Source of the DNA: Azospirillum sp. TSH58
GTDB lineage: Bacteria > Pseudomonadota > Alphaproteobacteria > Azospirillales > Azospirillaceae
Assembly (NCBI RefSeq): GCF_003119115.1
Contig: NZ_CP022364.1
Coordinates: 1,626,001 to 1,690,000, forward strand
DNA length: 64,000 nucleotides
Direction of reading: 5' to 3'
Shown here piece after piece: positions 1-9,791 of this stretch (position 1 is the stretch's first letter; each line of letters opens with the position of its first letter). The notes beneath the pieces were generated by a model. The model was not told the DNA's origin and made no database searches. It saw only the letters and a program-made list of their open reading frames with translations. The translations under genes and the position numbers were made by a program.

Positions 1-395
1 TCAGCATCATCGCCTGGATGGCCGGGCTTCTCTATCTGCCGCGGCTGTTCGTCTATCATTGCGAGACGGCGCCGGGCTCCGAATCCTCGGAACGGTTCAA
101 GGTGATGGAGCGCCGCCTGCTGCGCGCCATCATGAATCCGGCGATGGGTGCTGCCTATCTCTTCGGAATCGCGATGATCGTGATGGAGCCGGCCTGGATG
201 AAGCAGGGCTGGCTGCACGCCAAGCTGCTGTTCGTGTTGGCGCTCACCGGCACGCACATGATGATGGCGCGCTGGCGCAAGGACTTCGAGGCGGACCGCA
301 ACACCCGCCCGCAGCGCTTCTTCCGCATGTGGAACGAGGCGCCGACCCTGCTGATGATCGGCATCGTCATCTTCGTGATCGTGAAGCCGTTCTGA
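1..395 (+). CDS. hemJ: HemJ-type protoporphyrinogen IX oxidase, 3' part
   Basis: The 5' end lies outside the window; the reading frame enters at base 3 and runs to a TGA at 393-395. HemJ is the membrane enzyme that oxidises protoporphyrinogen IX in haem synthesis in many bacteria lacking HemG or HemY. The visible part holds hydrophobic helices and the conserved segment LYLPRLFVYH, with the His typical of the family, followed by ERRLLRAIMNPAM and a C-terminal membrane helix. In many alphaproteobacteria hemJ sits directly before rho; here a divergent ATPase gene lies between them. The family call is strong; the missing N-terminus cannot be judged. Confidence 0.9.
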   Translation, partial: SIIAWMAGLLYLPRLFVYHCETAPGSESSERFKVMERRLLRAIMNPAMGAAYLFGIAMIVMEPAWMKQGWLHAKLLFVLALTGTHMMMARWRKDFEADRNTRPQRFFRMWNEAPTLLMIGIVIFVIVKPF

Positions 396-411
396 CGGGA
401 TGGGGCGGTGG

Positions 412-3171
412 TCAGCCCCGCCGCCCCATCACCCGGCGGGTGACCGCCTTCTCCGCCTCCACCGCCAGGAAGATCGCCAGACCGGCCGCCGTCATGGCCA
501 CCCACTGGGTCCAGTCCACCGCCGCCGTGCCGAACAGGCTCTGCAGGGGCGGGGCGTAGGTGAAGGCGAGCTGGAAGACCAGCATCAGGCCGATGGAGAT
601 CCACACCGGACGGCTGCCGAACAGCCCCTGCCGGTTCAGCACCGAGGCGGTGACCGCCCGCGCGTTCAGCAGGAAGAAGATCTCCCCCATCACCAGGGCG
701 TTGACGGCCATGGTGCGGGCGACCGGCGTGGGGTCGCCGTGCCCTTCGTGCAGCAGGAAGAATCCGAAGCTGGTGGCGACCAGAAGCGCCATCACCAGCA
801 CCATGCGCCCGATCAGGAAGCCGGGCAGGATCGGCTCGTCCTGCGGACGGGGCGGGCGCTTCATCACCGCGGCCTCGGGAGGCTCGAAGGCCAGCGCCAG
901 GCCCAGCGTCACCGCGGTCACCATGTTGACCCAGAGAATCTGGACCGGGGTGATCGGCAGGGTGTAGCCGGCCAGCACCGCCACCAGGATCACCAGCGCC
1001 TGGGCGCCGTTGGTCGGCAGCATGAACAGGATCGTCTTGCGCAGGTTGTCGTAGACCGTCCGCCCTTCCTCGACCGCGTGGGCGATGGAGGCGAAGTTGT
1101 CGTCGGCCAGCACCATGCTGGCGGCCTCCTTCGCGGCCTCCGTCCCCTTGCAGCCCATGGCGACGCCGACGTCGGCGCGCTTCAGGGCGGGGGCGTCGTT
1201 CACCCCGTCGCCGGTCATCGCCACCGTGTGGCCGGCCGTCTGGAGCGCGCGGACGAGGCGCAGCTTGTGCTCCGGCGTGGTGCGGGCGAAGACGTCGGCG
1301 TCGCGCGCCACGGCGACCAGCGCCGCGTCGTCCAGCCGGTCCAGGTCGGTCCCGGACACGGCGTCGCCCGACAGGTTGAACCGACGCCCGATGGCCTGGG
1401 CGGTGCCGGCGTGGTCGCCGGTGATCATCTTGACGCGGATTCCCGCCGCCTGGCACTGGGCCACCGCCGCCACCGCCTCCTCGCGCGCCGGATCGATGAA
1501 GCCGCACAGGCCGAGCAGGGTCAGCCCCTCCCGCACATCGTCCATGTCCAGCACGGTCTGGCCGGGCAAAGCGGGGCGGCCGGCGAGCGCCAGCACGCGC
1601 TGGCCGCGCGTCGCCAGATCCTCCACCCGCGCCAGCCAGCGGGCGGCGTCCAGCGGCGCGCTGCCGCCGTCCGCGGCCCGTACGTGCGTACACATGGACA
1701 GCACGCGCTCCGGCGCGCCCTTGACGTACAGCAGCCCGTGGCCCTCATGGTCATGGTGCAGGGTGGCCATGAACTTGTGTTCGGATTCGAAGGGGATGAC
1801 GTCGGTGCGCGGACGGCGGGCGGCCTCCTCCCGCGCGTCCAGCCCGGCCTTCATGCCCAGCGCCAGCAGGGCGCCGTCGGTCGGGTCTCCGGCCACCGTC
1901 CAGCCGCCGCTGCCGTCCCCGCCATCCTCGCCGCGCTGCAGCTCCGCGTCGTTGCACAGCAGGGCGGCGCGGGCCAGCTCGGTCAGGACGGGATCGGCGG
2001 CGGGGTCCAGGGCGGCGCCGTCGCGGCGGAACTCGCCTTCGGGGCGGTAGCCGGTGCCGGTCACCGCGCAATCGCCCGCCGCGGTCACCACGGTCTGCAC
2101 GACCAGCTCGTTGCGGGTCAGCGTGCCGGTCTTGTCGGAGCAGATGATCCCGACCGAGCCCAGCGTCTCCACCGCCGGCAGGCGGCGGATGATGGCGTTG
2201 CGCCGGGCCATGCGGGTGACGCCGATGGCCAGCGTGATGGTCATCACCGCCGGCAGCCCTTCCGGGATCGCCGCCACCGCCAGACCGACCGCGGCCATGA
2301 CCATGTCCGCCCAATGCTCCCCCTGGACCAGCGAGCCGTAGAGGAAGGTCAGCGCGGTCAGCGCCAGGATGCCGATGGTCAGCCAGCGGCCGAAGACGGC
2401 CATCTGGGCGAGCAGCGGCGTGGTCAGCTCCTCCACGCCCGCCAGGAGCGTGCCGATGCGCCCCAGCTCCGTCCGGTCCCCCGTGGCCACCACGACGCCG
2501 GAGGCCTGTCCCTGGGCCACCAGCGTGCCGGAATAGGCCATGCCGCCGCGCTCCGCCAGGGGAGCGTCCACGGCCACCGCGTCGGCGCTCTTGGCGACCG
2601 GCACGGATTCCCCGGTCAGCGCCGCCTCCTGCACGCGCAGGCCCTTGACCCGGACCAGCCGTAGATCCGCCGGCACCTTGTCGCCCGAGGCCAGAAGGAC
2701 GCGGTCGCCGGGCACCAGATCCTCCGCCGGAACGGTCACCTGATGGCCGCCGCGCAGCACCACCGCCTGTGGCGACAGCATGTTGCGGATGGCGTCCAGC
2801 GCCTGCTCCGCCTTGCCTTCCTGGACATAGCCGATGGCGGCGTTGATCAGCACCACGCCGGCGATCACCGCGGCGTCGACGAACTCGCCGAGCAGGACCG
2901 TGACGATTCCCGCGCCGATCAGCACATAGATCAGCAGGTTGTCGAACTGGGCCAGGAAGCGCATCAGCGCCGACCGCCGGGGCGGCGGGGTCAGCCGGTT
3001 CGGACCGTACCGGTGCCGGCGGCCGGCCGCCTCCTCCGGGGTAAGCCCGTCGTCGGGGCTGTCCAGCGCGGCCAAGGCCTGGTCCGGAGGCTGGGCGTGC
3101 CAGGGCAGGGGGTCGGTGGAGGCTTCGGGAGCAACGATGGTTCCGGTTCCGGAACGGTCATGCGGGCTCAT
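412..3171 (-). CDS. P2-type cation-transporting ATPase
   Basis: This is a roughly 919-residue P-type ATPase that couples ATP hydrolysis to cation movement across the inner membrane. Visible in order are an N-terminal cation-ATPase domain, a membrane pair, the actuator loop with TGES, the IPEGLP motif of the P2 (Ca/Na/K-type) class in the fourth helix, the phosphorylation site CSDKTGTLT, the hinge TGDGVNDAPAL, and six C-terminal helices. Transported ion is uncertain: PEGL-type proteins include Ca2+ and Na+ or K+ pumps. The ATG at 3171 gives a normal N-terminus; an upstream in-frame extension exists but has no family similarity. Its 3' end is 16 bases from the end of hemJ, convergent, and it separates hemJ from rho. 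Confidence 0.9.
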   Translation of the reverse strand: MSPHDRSGTGTIVAPEASTDPLPWHAQPPDQALAALDSPDDGLTPEEAAGRRHRYGPNRLTPPPRRSALMRFLAQFDNLLIYVLIGAGIVTVLLGEFVDAAVIAGVVLINAAIGYVQEGKAEQALDAIRNMLSPQAVVLRGGHQVTVPAEDLVPGDRVLLASGDKVPADLRLVRVKGLRVQEAALTGESVPVAKSADAVAVDAPLAERGGMAYSGTLVAQGQASGVVVATGDRTELGRIGTLLAGVEELTTPLLAQMAVFGRWLTIGILALTALTFLYGSLVQGEHWADMVMAAVGLAVAAIPEGLPAVMTITLAIGVTRMARRNAIIRRLPAVETLGSVGIICSDKTGTLTRNELVVQTVVTAAGDCAVTGTGYRPEGEFRRDGAALDPAADPVLTELARAALLCNDAELQRGEDGGDGSGGWTVAGDPTDGALLALGMKAGLDAREEAARRPRTDVIPFESEHKFMATLHHDHEGHGLLYVKGAPERVLSMCTHVRAADGGSAPLDAARWLARVEDLATRGQRVLALAGRPALPGQTVLDMDDVREGLTLLGLCGFIDPAREEAVAAVAQCQAAGIRVKMITGDHAGTAQAIGRRFNLSGDAVSGTDLDRLDDAALVAVARDADVFARTTPEHKLRLVRALQTAGHTVAMTGDGVNDAPALKRADVGVAMGCKGTEAAKEAASMVLADDNFASIAHAVEEGRTVYDNLRKTILFMLPTNGAQALVILVAVLAGYTLPITPVQILWVNMVTAVTLGLALAFEPPEAAVMKRPPRPQDEPILPGFLIGRMVLVMALLVATSFGFFLLHEGHGDPTPVARTMAVNALVMGEIFFLLNARAVTASVLNRQGLFGSRPVWISIGLMLVFQLAFTYAPPLQSLFGTAAVDWTQWVAMTAAGLAIFLAVEAEKAVTRRVMGRRG

Positions 3172-3545
3172 GATGTCAACCAAACCGTTTCTGTCCTGAA
3201 CGCCCAGGTCGTGCCCTGGTGGCCTGGATAACAGGGGATGCGGCATCATGACCCGGACGAGGTGATCCGGACAGGGACGCGCAAGATTCCGCCCCGTTTC
3301 CAAGAATTCGCTTTCATTTGACTTGCAGACGGCGTTCCGCTAACCATCTTTCCCACCACGGGGCGGCAAGCCTCGCGGGCACCCATCCCACATCCGCCGT
3401 TCCGTCCCTCCCCAACGATCTGGGCGCGACGTCCGACAGGCATTCCCAGCCTTCAGCGCCGTCCGACGCTCAACCGACGCACCCTGCGCCGGCCCGGGAC
3501 CTCTGGCACTCCCCCTCGCATGACCGATTCCCTTAAGGCACCCCC
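3172..3545. other. Divergent intergenic region between ATPase gene and rho
   Basis: This 374-base stretch separates two divergent genes. The rho half contains a promoter-like pair at 3318-3346 and a roughly 190-base leader before the rho ATG. Short open frames here have no family features. I see no riboswitch or tRNA. A long rho leader is known in enterobacteria, where Rho limits its own synthesis by early termination; whether this leader works that way is inference. Confidence 0.5.
3318..3346 (+). promoter_or_regulatory. Candidate sigma-70 promoter for rho
   Basis: TTGACT at 3318-3323, a 17-base spacer and TAACCA at 3341-3346 resemble the housekeeping promoter consensus. Transcription would begin near 3353, leaving a leader of about 190 bases before rho. 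Judged by eye only. Confidence 0.4.
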
Positions 3546-4802
3546 ATGCATCTCCAAGAGCTGAAGTGCAAGAGCCCCGCCGAACTGCTGGCGTTCGCCG
3601 AGGAACTGCAGATCGAGAACGCCAGCACGCTGCGCAAGCAGGACATGATGTTCGCCATCCTCAAGCAGCTGGCGGAAAACGATGTTCCGATCTACGGCGA
3701 CGGCGTGCTCGAGGTTCTTCAGGACGGCTTCGGGTTCCTGCGCTCGCCGGAGGCCAACTATCTTCCCGGCCCCGACGACATCTACGTCAGCCCCAGCCAG
3801 GTGCGCCGCTTCGGCCTGCGCACCGGCGACACGGTCGAAGGGCAGATCCGCGCGCCCAAGGACGGCGAGCGCTACTTCGCCCTTCTCAAGGTCAACACGA
3901 TCAACTTCGATGCGCCGGACAAGGTCCGCCACCGCATCAACTTCGACAACCTGACCCCGCTCTACCCGGAAGAGCGGCTGCGCATGGAAGTCGACGACCC
4001 GACCAAGAAGAACTACACGGGCCGCATCATCGACCTCGTGGCGCCGCTGGGCAAGGGCCAGCGCGGGCTGATCGTCGCCCCGCCGCGCACGGGCAAGACC
4101 GTGATGCTGCAGAACATCGCCCATTCCATCGCGACCAACCACCCGGAAGCCTACCTGATCGTCCTGCTGATCGACGAGCGTCCGGAAGAGGTGACCGACA
4201 TGGCCCGCTCCGTGCGGGGCGAGGTCATCAGCTCCACCTTCGACGAGCCGGCGACGCGCCACGTCCAGGTCGCCGAGATGGTCATCGAGAAGGCCAAGCG
4301 CCTGGTTGAGCACAAGCGCGACGTGGTGATCCTGCTGGACTCCATCACCCGTCTGGCCCGCGCCTACAACACCGTCGTTCCCTCCTCGGGCAAGGTGCTG
4401 ACCGGCGGTGTCGACGCCAACGCGCTGCAGCGCCCGAAGCGCTTCTTCGGTGCCGCCCGCAACATCGAGGAGGGCGGCTCGCTGACCATCATCGCGACCG
4501 CGCTGATCGACACCGGCAGCCGCATGGACGAGGTGATCTTCGAGGAGTTCAAGGGCACCGGCAACTCGGAGATCGTGCTGGACCGCAAGCTCTCCGACAA
4601 GCGCACCTTCCCGGCCATCGACATCTCCAAGTCGGGCACCCGCAAGGAGGAGCTGCTGGTCGACAAGGGCACCATCTCCAAGATGTGGATCCTGCGCCGC
4701 ATCCTGATGCCGATGGGCGTGACCGACGCGGTGGACTTCCTGGTCGACAAGCTCAAGCACACCAAGTCGAACTCGGAATTCTTCGAGTCCATGAACCAGT
4801 AG
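3546..4802 (+). CDS. rho: Transcription termination factor Rho
   Basis: Rho is the hexameric RNA helicase that loads on untranslated RNA and ends transcription. The 418-residue product has the usual length. It starts with the Rho N-terminal helical domain ([19 protein letters not shown]), then the cold-shock-like RNA-binding fold with [20 protein letters not shown], then the RecA-type ATPase domain with P-loop APPRTGKTV, Walker [16 protein letters not shown], and the Q/R-loop region. The ATG at 3546 matches the family start. It is convergent with secB and shares an intrinsic terminator with it. Confidence 0.98.
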   Translation: MHLQELKCKSPAELLAFAEELQIENASTLRKQDMMFAILKQLAENDVPIYGDGVLEVLQDGFGFLRSPEANYLPGPDDIYVSPSQVRRFGLRTGDTVEGQIRAPKDGERYFALLKVNTINFDAPDKVRHRINFDNLTPLYPEERLRMEVDDPTKKNYTGRIIDLVAPLGKGQRGLIVAPPRTGKTVMLQNIAHSIATNHPEAYLIVLLIDERPEEVTDMARSVRGEVISSTFDEPATRHVQVAEMVIEKAKRLVEHKRDVVILLDSITRLARAYNTVVPSSGKVLTGGVDANALQRPKRFFGAARNIEEGGSLTIIATALIDTGSRMDEVIFEEFKGTGNSEIVLDRKLSDKRTFPAIDISKSGTRKEELLVDKGTISKMWILRRILMPMGVTDAVDFLVDKLKHTKSNSEFFESMNQ

Positions 4803-4853
4803 TCGAGGATTGTCTCTCCCCCCGTCCGGTCGAAGGGCGGGGGAGGGCACGAA

Positions 4854-4889
4854 AAAAGGCGGGAGGCCCCGTGGAGCCTCCCGCCTTTT
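4854..4889. terminator. Bidirectional intrinsic terminator between rho and secB
   Basis: A perfect 14-bp stem pairs AAAAGGCGGGAGGC (4854-4867) with its complement at 4876-4889 around an 8-base loop. The A-run on the left and T-run on the right give U-tracts in both directions, so it can end both rho and the convergent secB transcript. Confidence 0.9.
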
Positions 4890-4942
4890 GTTTGTCCGAA
4901 ACCGATGGCCCGGATCAGGACGGTGCTGTCAGAACCGCGTCA

Positions 4943-5440
4943 TCAGAACGGCGACTGCGGGGCCTCTTCGGCCTGGGCCTGCTGGCCGGCGGTCTGGCGG
5001 CGGTACAGGTCGACGAAATCGATCGGGTTGATCATCAGCGGCGGGAAGCCGCCGTCCTGGGTGCAGCCGGCGACGATGGCGCGGGCGAACGGGAAGAGCA
5101 TCCGCGGCGCCTCGATCAGCAGCACCGGGCGGTGATGCTCCTGCGGCAGGCCCGGAAGCTGGAACAGGCCGCCGTACGCGACCTCGACCAGGAAGGCGGT
5201 CGCCTCGGCCTGCTTGGCCTCGCAATGCAGCTTCAGCACGACCTCGTAGACGTCCTCGCCCATCGGCTGAACCTGCACGTCCACGCCGATGTTGACCTGC
5301 GGCTGCGGCTGGCCGGGCAGCAGGCTCTGCGGGGCGTTGGGGTTCTCGAAGGACAGGTCCTTCACATACTGCGCCAGCACATGCATCGGCAGCGACGAGG
5401 CGGCTTCCTGATCTTGACCGTTGATCTGCTGATCGGACAT
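4943..5440 (-). CDS. secB: Protein-export chaperone SecB
   Basis: SecB is the cytosolic tetrameric chaperone that keeps preproteins unfolded and hands them to SecA. The 165-residue product shows the family core: LSFENPNAP, a beta sheet with VQVQPMGEDVYEVVLKL, the GLFQLPGLP segment, and LLIEAPRMLFPFARAIV followed by TQDGGFPPLMINPIDF. The ATG at 5440 is preferred over an upstream ATG at 5470 because AGGAG lies just ahead of it and the family starts here. It is followed on the same strand by no gene; fxsA lies upstream with a gap of about 100 bases. Confidence 0.97.
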   Translation of the reverse strand: MSDQQINGQDQEAASSLPMHVLAQYVKDLSFENPNAPQSLLPGQPQPQVNIGVDVQVQPMGEDVYEVVLKLHCEAKQAEATAFLVEVAYGGLFQLPGLPQEHHRPVLLIEAPRMLFPFARAIVAGCTQDGGFPPLMINPIDFVDLYRRQTAGQQAQAEEAPQSPF

Positions 5441-5524
5441 GGACAACTCCTGGCCGCTGGGCGGCATCACGATGGAAAGGTCTTCAAGACCCGCTGGCTA
5501 GCACGGAACCGCGGGCTCCACAAA

Positions 5525-5544
5525 GTGAAACCGGTGCGTTTCAC
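5525..5544. repeat. Short inverted repeat over the fxsA stop codon
   Basis: GTGAAAC at 5525-5531 and GTTTCAC at 5538-5544 form an inverted repeat with a 6-base centre. It overlaps the fxsA stop codon (complement of 5541-5543). It could be a small hairpin or a protein-binding site; no U-tract is evident. Confidence 0.45.
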
Positions 5545-6158
5545 CCGCGGTCGTTGCGGTGGGGCGAACCGGGCGGCGCCCAGCGGGAGTCACCCAGCTT
5601 GGGCATGTCGTCGGGCCCGTCGCGGTCCGCCGGACCGGCGCTTCCCGGACGGCCGCCGTCGGGGTCGACCTCCTGGTAATCGACGTCGATCACGCCCGGC
5701 GGCGGGCGGTTGCGCGGGTGGCCTTGGGGGCCGCCCTCCGATCCGGCGGGACCGCCGCTGCTCCAGGTCCGTCCGCCCATCCGTCCGCCCATCTGGTAGG
5801 ACGCGACCCCCTTCATACGGTCGAACAGCCAGCGGCCCAGGGCGTTGCGGATGGGGCGCACGAACAGCAGGATTCCGACGATGTCGGTCAGGAAGCCGGG
5901 GATGATCAGCAGCAGGCCGGCGACGACGACGCAGAAGCCCTCGAACACCGCGCCGACCGGGCTCTCGCCGCGCTCCGCCGCCTGCTGAGCGCGCTTCAGG
6001 ACGGACAGGCCCTGCCAGCGGATCAGCACGGACCCGAGAATGGCGGACAGGATCACCAGCCCGACCGTCGGGCCGGCGCCAATCCAGTCACCGACCTCGA
6101 TGAAGGTCGCGATTTCCGCGATCGGCAGCAGAAGGAACAACAGCAACAGTGGATTCAT
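5541..6158 (-). CDS. fxsA: FxsA family membrane protein
   Basis: The 205-residue product has a first membrane helix (MNPLLLLFLLLPIAEI), the FxsA core with G-P-x-x-G-L-V-I-L motif and WQGLSVLKRAQ, then a second hydrophobic pair GLLLIIPGFLTDIVGILLF typical of FxsA. In E. coli the protein relieves phage T7 exclusion by the F plasmid; its normal role is unclear. The C-terminal third is Gly/Pro-rich and low complexity, ending in an acidic tail. In alphaproteobacteria fxsA commonly lies between secB and the Tim44-like gene, as here. Confidence 0.92.
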   Translation of the reverse strand: MNPLLLLFLLLPIAEIATFIEVGDWIGAGPTVGLVILSAILGSVLIRWQGLSVLKRAQQAAERGESPVGAVFEGFCVVVAGLLLIIPGFLTDIVGILLFVRPIRNALGRWLFDRMKGVASYQMGGRMGGRTWSSGGPAGSEGGPQGHPRNRPPPGVIDVDYQEVDPDGGRPGSAGPADRDGPDDMPKLGDSRWAPPGSPHRNDRG

Positions 6159-6400
6159 GGCCGTCCTTGCTCTTTCAACCCCAAGGGCCTATCTACACCA
6201 GGGTACGCACCCGATCTTTGGTTGGAAGAACAGCTCCGGCACGGGTCATCGGGTGGAATCCTCGGCGGAGAGAGCGAGCAGGGACTTGGTCCCGGCACCG
6301 TTCCGGTACACTTAATGCTCACCCGCCGAAGGGTCCAGTAGTGGATCAAGCGGGGCCGGTGTTTTCGGGGCCGGCCTTCAGTCACCCGGAAGGATGGATG

Positions 6401-7075
6401 ATGGGAGATGGGTTTGTGTTCGTCGAGATCCTGATCTTCGCGATGATCGCGGCGTTTCTCGTGTACCGGCTGCGCAGCGTGCTCGGCCGCCGCACCGGTG
6501 AGGAGCGTCAGCGGCCGAACCCCTTCACGGCCCGCCCCAACAACCAGCCGGACAACGTGGTGGCGATGCCCAACCGCGAGCGGCCTGTGCCGAACGCCGC
6601 GCCGTCGCCCGACGAGCCGGTGTCGCTGGCCACCGCGCTGGAGCAGATCAAGGCCGCCGACCCCAGCTTCGACGAGAAGTATTTCCTGCAGGGCGCCCGC
6701 GGCGCCTTCCAGATGATCGTGGAGGCCTTTGCCAAGGGCGACACGGCCACCCTGCGCCCGCTGCTCTCCGACGAGGTCTACGACAACTTCGCCCGCGCGG
6801 TGCGCGAGCGCCAGGCGGCGGGCGAGACGCTGGAGACCCGCATCGAGACGATCACCGACGCCGACGTGGTGGAGGCCCGCATGGACGGCCGCACCGCGCT
6901 GGTCACCGTGAAGTTCGTGTCGGAGCAGATGAACGTCGTGCGCAACAGCGCCGGCGCTGTGGTGGACGGCGATCCCAACGCCGTGGTCGAGGCCGTGGAC
7001 GTCTGGACCTTCGCCCGCAACACCCGGGCCAGCGACCCGAACTGGTCGCTCGTCGAAACCCGCACCCCTCAATGA
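6401..7075 (+). CDS. Tim44-like domain protein
   Basis: The roughly 224-residue product has an N-terminal membrane anchor (FVFVEILIFAMIAAFLVYRL), a low-complexity linker, then a Tim44 domain from about residue 80 with FDEKYFLQGARGAFQMIVEAFAKGD split across the first helix. Tim44 tethers Hsp70 at the mitochondrial import channel; bacterial relatives are inner-membrane proteins of little-known function. GGAAGGA at 6388-6394 favours the ATG at 6401 over the one at 6398; the difference is one residue. It lies 13 bases before mltA and probably shares its transcript. Confidence 0.9.
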   Translation: MGDGFVFVEILIFAMIAAFLVYRLRSVLGRRTGEERQRPNPFTARPNNQPDNVVAMPNRERPVPNAAPSPDEPVSLATALEQIKAADPSFDEKYFLQGARGAFQMIVEAFAKGDTATLRPLLSDEVYDNFARAVRERQAAGETLETRIETITDADVVEARMDGRTALVTVKFVSEQMNVVRNSAGAVVDGDPNAVVEAVDVWTFARNTRASDPNWSLVETRTPQ

Positions 7076-7088
7076 CCGATCGGTTCTG

Positions 7089-8294
<1,206 letters not shown>

Positions 8295-8343
8295 CCGCCG
8301 CCTGTTTCCCCCCGCCGAGGAACCGAAGCGCAGCGGCTTCGGT

Positions 8344-8400
8344 TGTGTCAACCACCGCCGATCTTGGTCGTTCTGGCCAACGGCGGCTCTGGTTGACACA
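8344..8400. repeat. Large interrupted hairpin between mltA and the DUF1206 gene
   Basis: TGTGTCAACC (8344-8353) pairs with GGTTGACACA (8391-8400), and CCGCCG (8355-8360) with CGGCGG (8381-8386). The loop contains a further TTGG/CCAA pair. There is no T-run, so a plain intrinsic terminator is unlikely. Each arm also contains a TTGACA hexamer pointing outward. Role unknown. Confidence 0.75.
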
Positions 8401-8415
8401 CGGGGGGAGGGGGCC

Positions 8416-9258
8416 ATGACCCCGCTCGAACGCCAAATCGACAGGCTCAATGAAATCGAAGGGCTGGCGCGGCTCGGCTACGCCGCGCGCGGCCTCGTCT
8501 ATCTGATCGTCGGCTGGTTCGCCGTCACGGCGGCCTATGGCAGCAACCGGCCGACCGACACCAAGGGCGCGCTGGTCGAGCTGTTCCAGCACCCCTTCGG
8601 CTCCGTCCTGCTGGCGCTGACCGCCCTTGGTCTGGCCGGCTACGCGCTGTGGCGGGTCATGCAGGCGGTGCTGGACGTCGATCATGCCGGGACCTCGCCC
8701 AAGGGGCTGGTGGTCCGCGCCGGCTTCGCCGTCGCCGGGGTGATCCACGCCGGTCTGGCGGTCTTCGCCATCAAGCTTCTGGCCGGGCGCGGCGGGGGCA
8801 GCGGCGATGGCGAGGCGGCAGCGCACGACTGGACGGCGTGGCTGCTCACCAAGCCGATGGGCCGCGTCCTGGTCGCCGCGGTGGGGGCCGCCATCATTGG
8901 CGCGGCCATCGCCCACGCCGTCAAGGCCTACAAGGCCAGCTTCCGCCGTGAACTGGACGCCGACCCGAACACCATGAAGGTGATCTGCCCGATCGGCCGC
9001 TTCGGCTTCGCCGCCAAGGGGCTGGTCTTCGCGGTGGTCGGCAGCTTCTTCATGGTGGCGGCGTGGCAGTCGGACTCGTCGGAGTCCGGCGGGCTGCTCA
9101 AGGCTCTGCAGTTCCTTCAGCAGCAGCCCTACGGTCCCTGGCTGCTCGGGGTGGTGGCCGCCGGGCTGTTCGCCTTCGGCGCCTTCAGCGTTGTCCAGGC
9201 CGTCTATTGCCGCATCGACGGCGAAGCGGCGGAGCGGCAGATCCGCGCCATGGTGTGA
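8416..9258 (+). CDS. DUF1206 membrane protein
   Basis: The 280-residue product is an integral membrane protein built from three repeats of about 80-90 residues, each with two helices. Each repeat begins with an R/F-x-G-F/Y-A-A-K/R-G-L-V motif: ARLGYAARGLVYLIVGW near residue 17, VVRAGFAVAGVIHAGLAVF near 97, and RFGFAAKGLVFAVVGSFF near 195. This threefold pattern is characteristic of DUF1206. Function is unknown. The ATG follows a GGGGGGAGGGGG tract that can act as ribosome-binding site. It is convergent with the HIT gene across a strong terminator. Confidence 0.9.
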   Translation: MTPLERQIDRLNEIEGLARLGYAARGLVYLIVGWFAVTAAYGSNRPTDTKGALVELFQHPFGSVLLALTALGLAGYALWRVMQAVLDVDHAGTSPKGLVVRAGFAVAGVIHAGLAVFAIKLLAGRGGGSGDGEAAAHDWTAWLLTKPMGRVLVAAVGAAIIGAAIAHAVKAYKASFRRELDADPNTMKVICPIGRFGFAAKGLVFAVVGSFFMVAAWQSDSSESGGLLKALQFLQQQPYGPWLLGVVAAGLFAFGAFSVVQAVYCRIDGEAAERQIRAMV

Positions 9259-9294
9259 CCAGGGCACCGGACCGGAAAGGCCGGGCCAAAAGGA

Positions 9295-9324
9295 AAGGGC
9301 GCCGGGGGTTTCCCCGGCGCCCTT
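9295..9324. terminator. Intrinsic terminator between DUF1206 and HIT genes
   Basis: A 13-bp perfect stem (AAGGGCGCCGGGG, 9295-9307, with its complement at 9312-9324) and a 4-base loop lie between convergent genes. The T-run is short (CTTCTGTCT). Confidence 0.8.
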
Positions 9325-9333
9325 CTGTCTCAG

Positions 9334-9372
9334 GCCGACGTTTCAAGCCGACGTTTCAAGCCGATGTTTCAC
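9334..9372. repeat. Three tandem 13-bp repeats
   Basis: GCCGACGTTTCAA occurs at 9334-9346 and 9347-9359, and a third copy, GCCGATGTTTCAC, at 9360-9372. The third runs into a parS-like sequence. It lies in the 3' flank of the HIT gene. Confidence 0.85.
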
Positions 9373-9380
9373 GTGGATCG
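9365..9380. other. parS-like sequence (13 of 16)
   Basis: The sequence starting TGTTTCACGTG agrees at 13 of 16 positions with the widely conserved chromosomal parS consensus TGTTTCACGTGAAACA, which ParB binds near replication origins. The left half is perfect; the right half has three mismatches. It may be coincidental. Confidence 0.3.
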
Positions 9381-9391
9381 TCTGCCGAGCC

Positions 9392-9760
9392 TCACCCCTG
9401 GGTGATCATCGGGCCGAGGCGGCGACCGGCGAAGACGTGGATGTGCAGGTGCGGAACCTCCTGGTTCGCATCCTCGCCGCAGTTGGACAGGATGCGGTAA
9501 CCGGGCTCGGCGGCGCCGGCGCCGCGGGCAACCTCGCCAACCGCGCGGAACAGGCCGGCGATCTCCGCCTCCGTCGCGCGGGCGCTGAAATCGTCCATAT
9601 CGACGTAGGCGCCCTTCGGGATCACCAGGATGTGCGTCGGGGCCTGCGGGTTGATGTCGTGGAAGGCCAGCGCGTGCTCGGTCTCCAGGACCTTCTTGCA
9701 CGGGATCTCGCCGCGCAGGATGCGGGCGAAGACGTTGTTGGGATCGTAGGTCTTGGCCAT
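9392..9760 (-). CDS. HIT family (HINT-like) nucleotide hydrolase
   Basis: The 122-residue product is a complete HINT-type histidine-triad protein. It shows NVFARILRGEIPCKKVLE at the N-terminus, PQAPTHILVIPK in the middle, and the active-site triad HLHIHVFAGR near the C-terminus. Such proteins cleave phosphoramidates of adenosine or guanosine. It starts 31 bases after the hisE stop codon on the same strand and is likely co-transcribed with the histidine genes. Confidence 0.93.
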   Translation of the reverse strand: MAKTYDPNNVFARILRGEIPCKKVLETEHALAFHDINPQAPTHILVIPKGAYVDMDDFSARATEAEIAGLFRAVGEVARGAGAAEPGYRILSNCGEDANQEVPHLHIHVFAGRRLGPMITQG

Positions 9761-9791
9761 CGCGTCGTTTCCCCTTCCGCCTTGAACTTCG

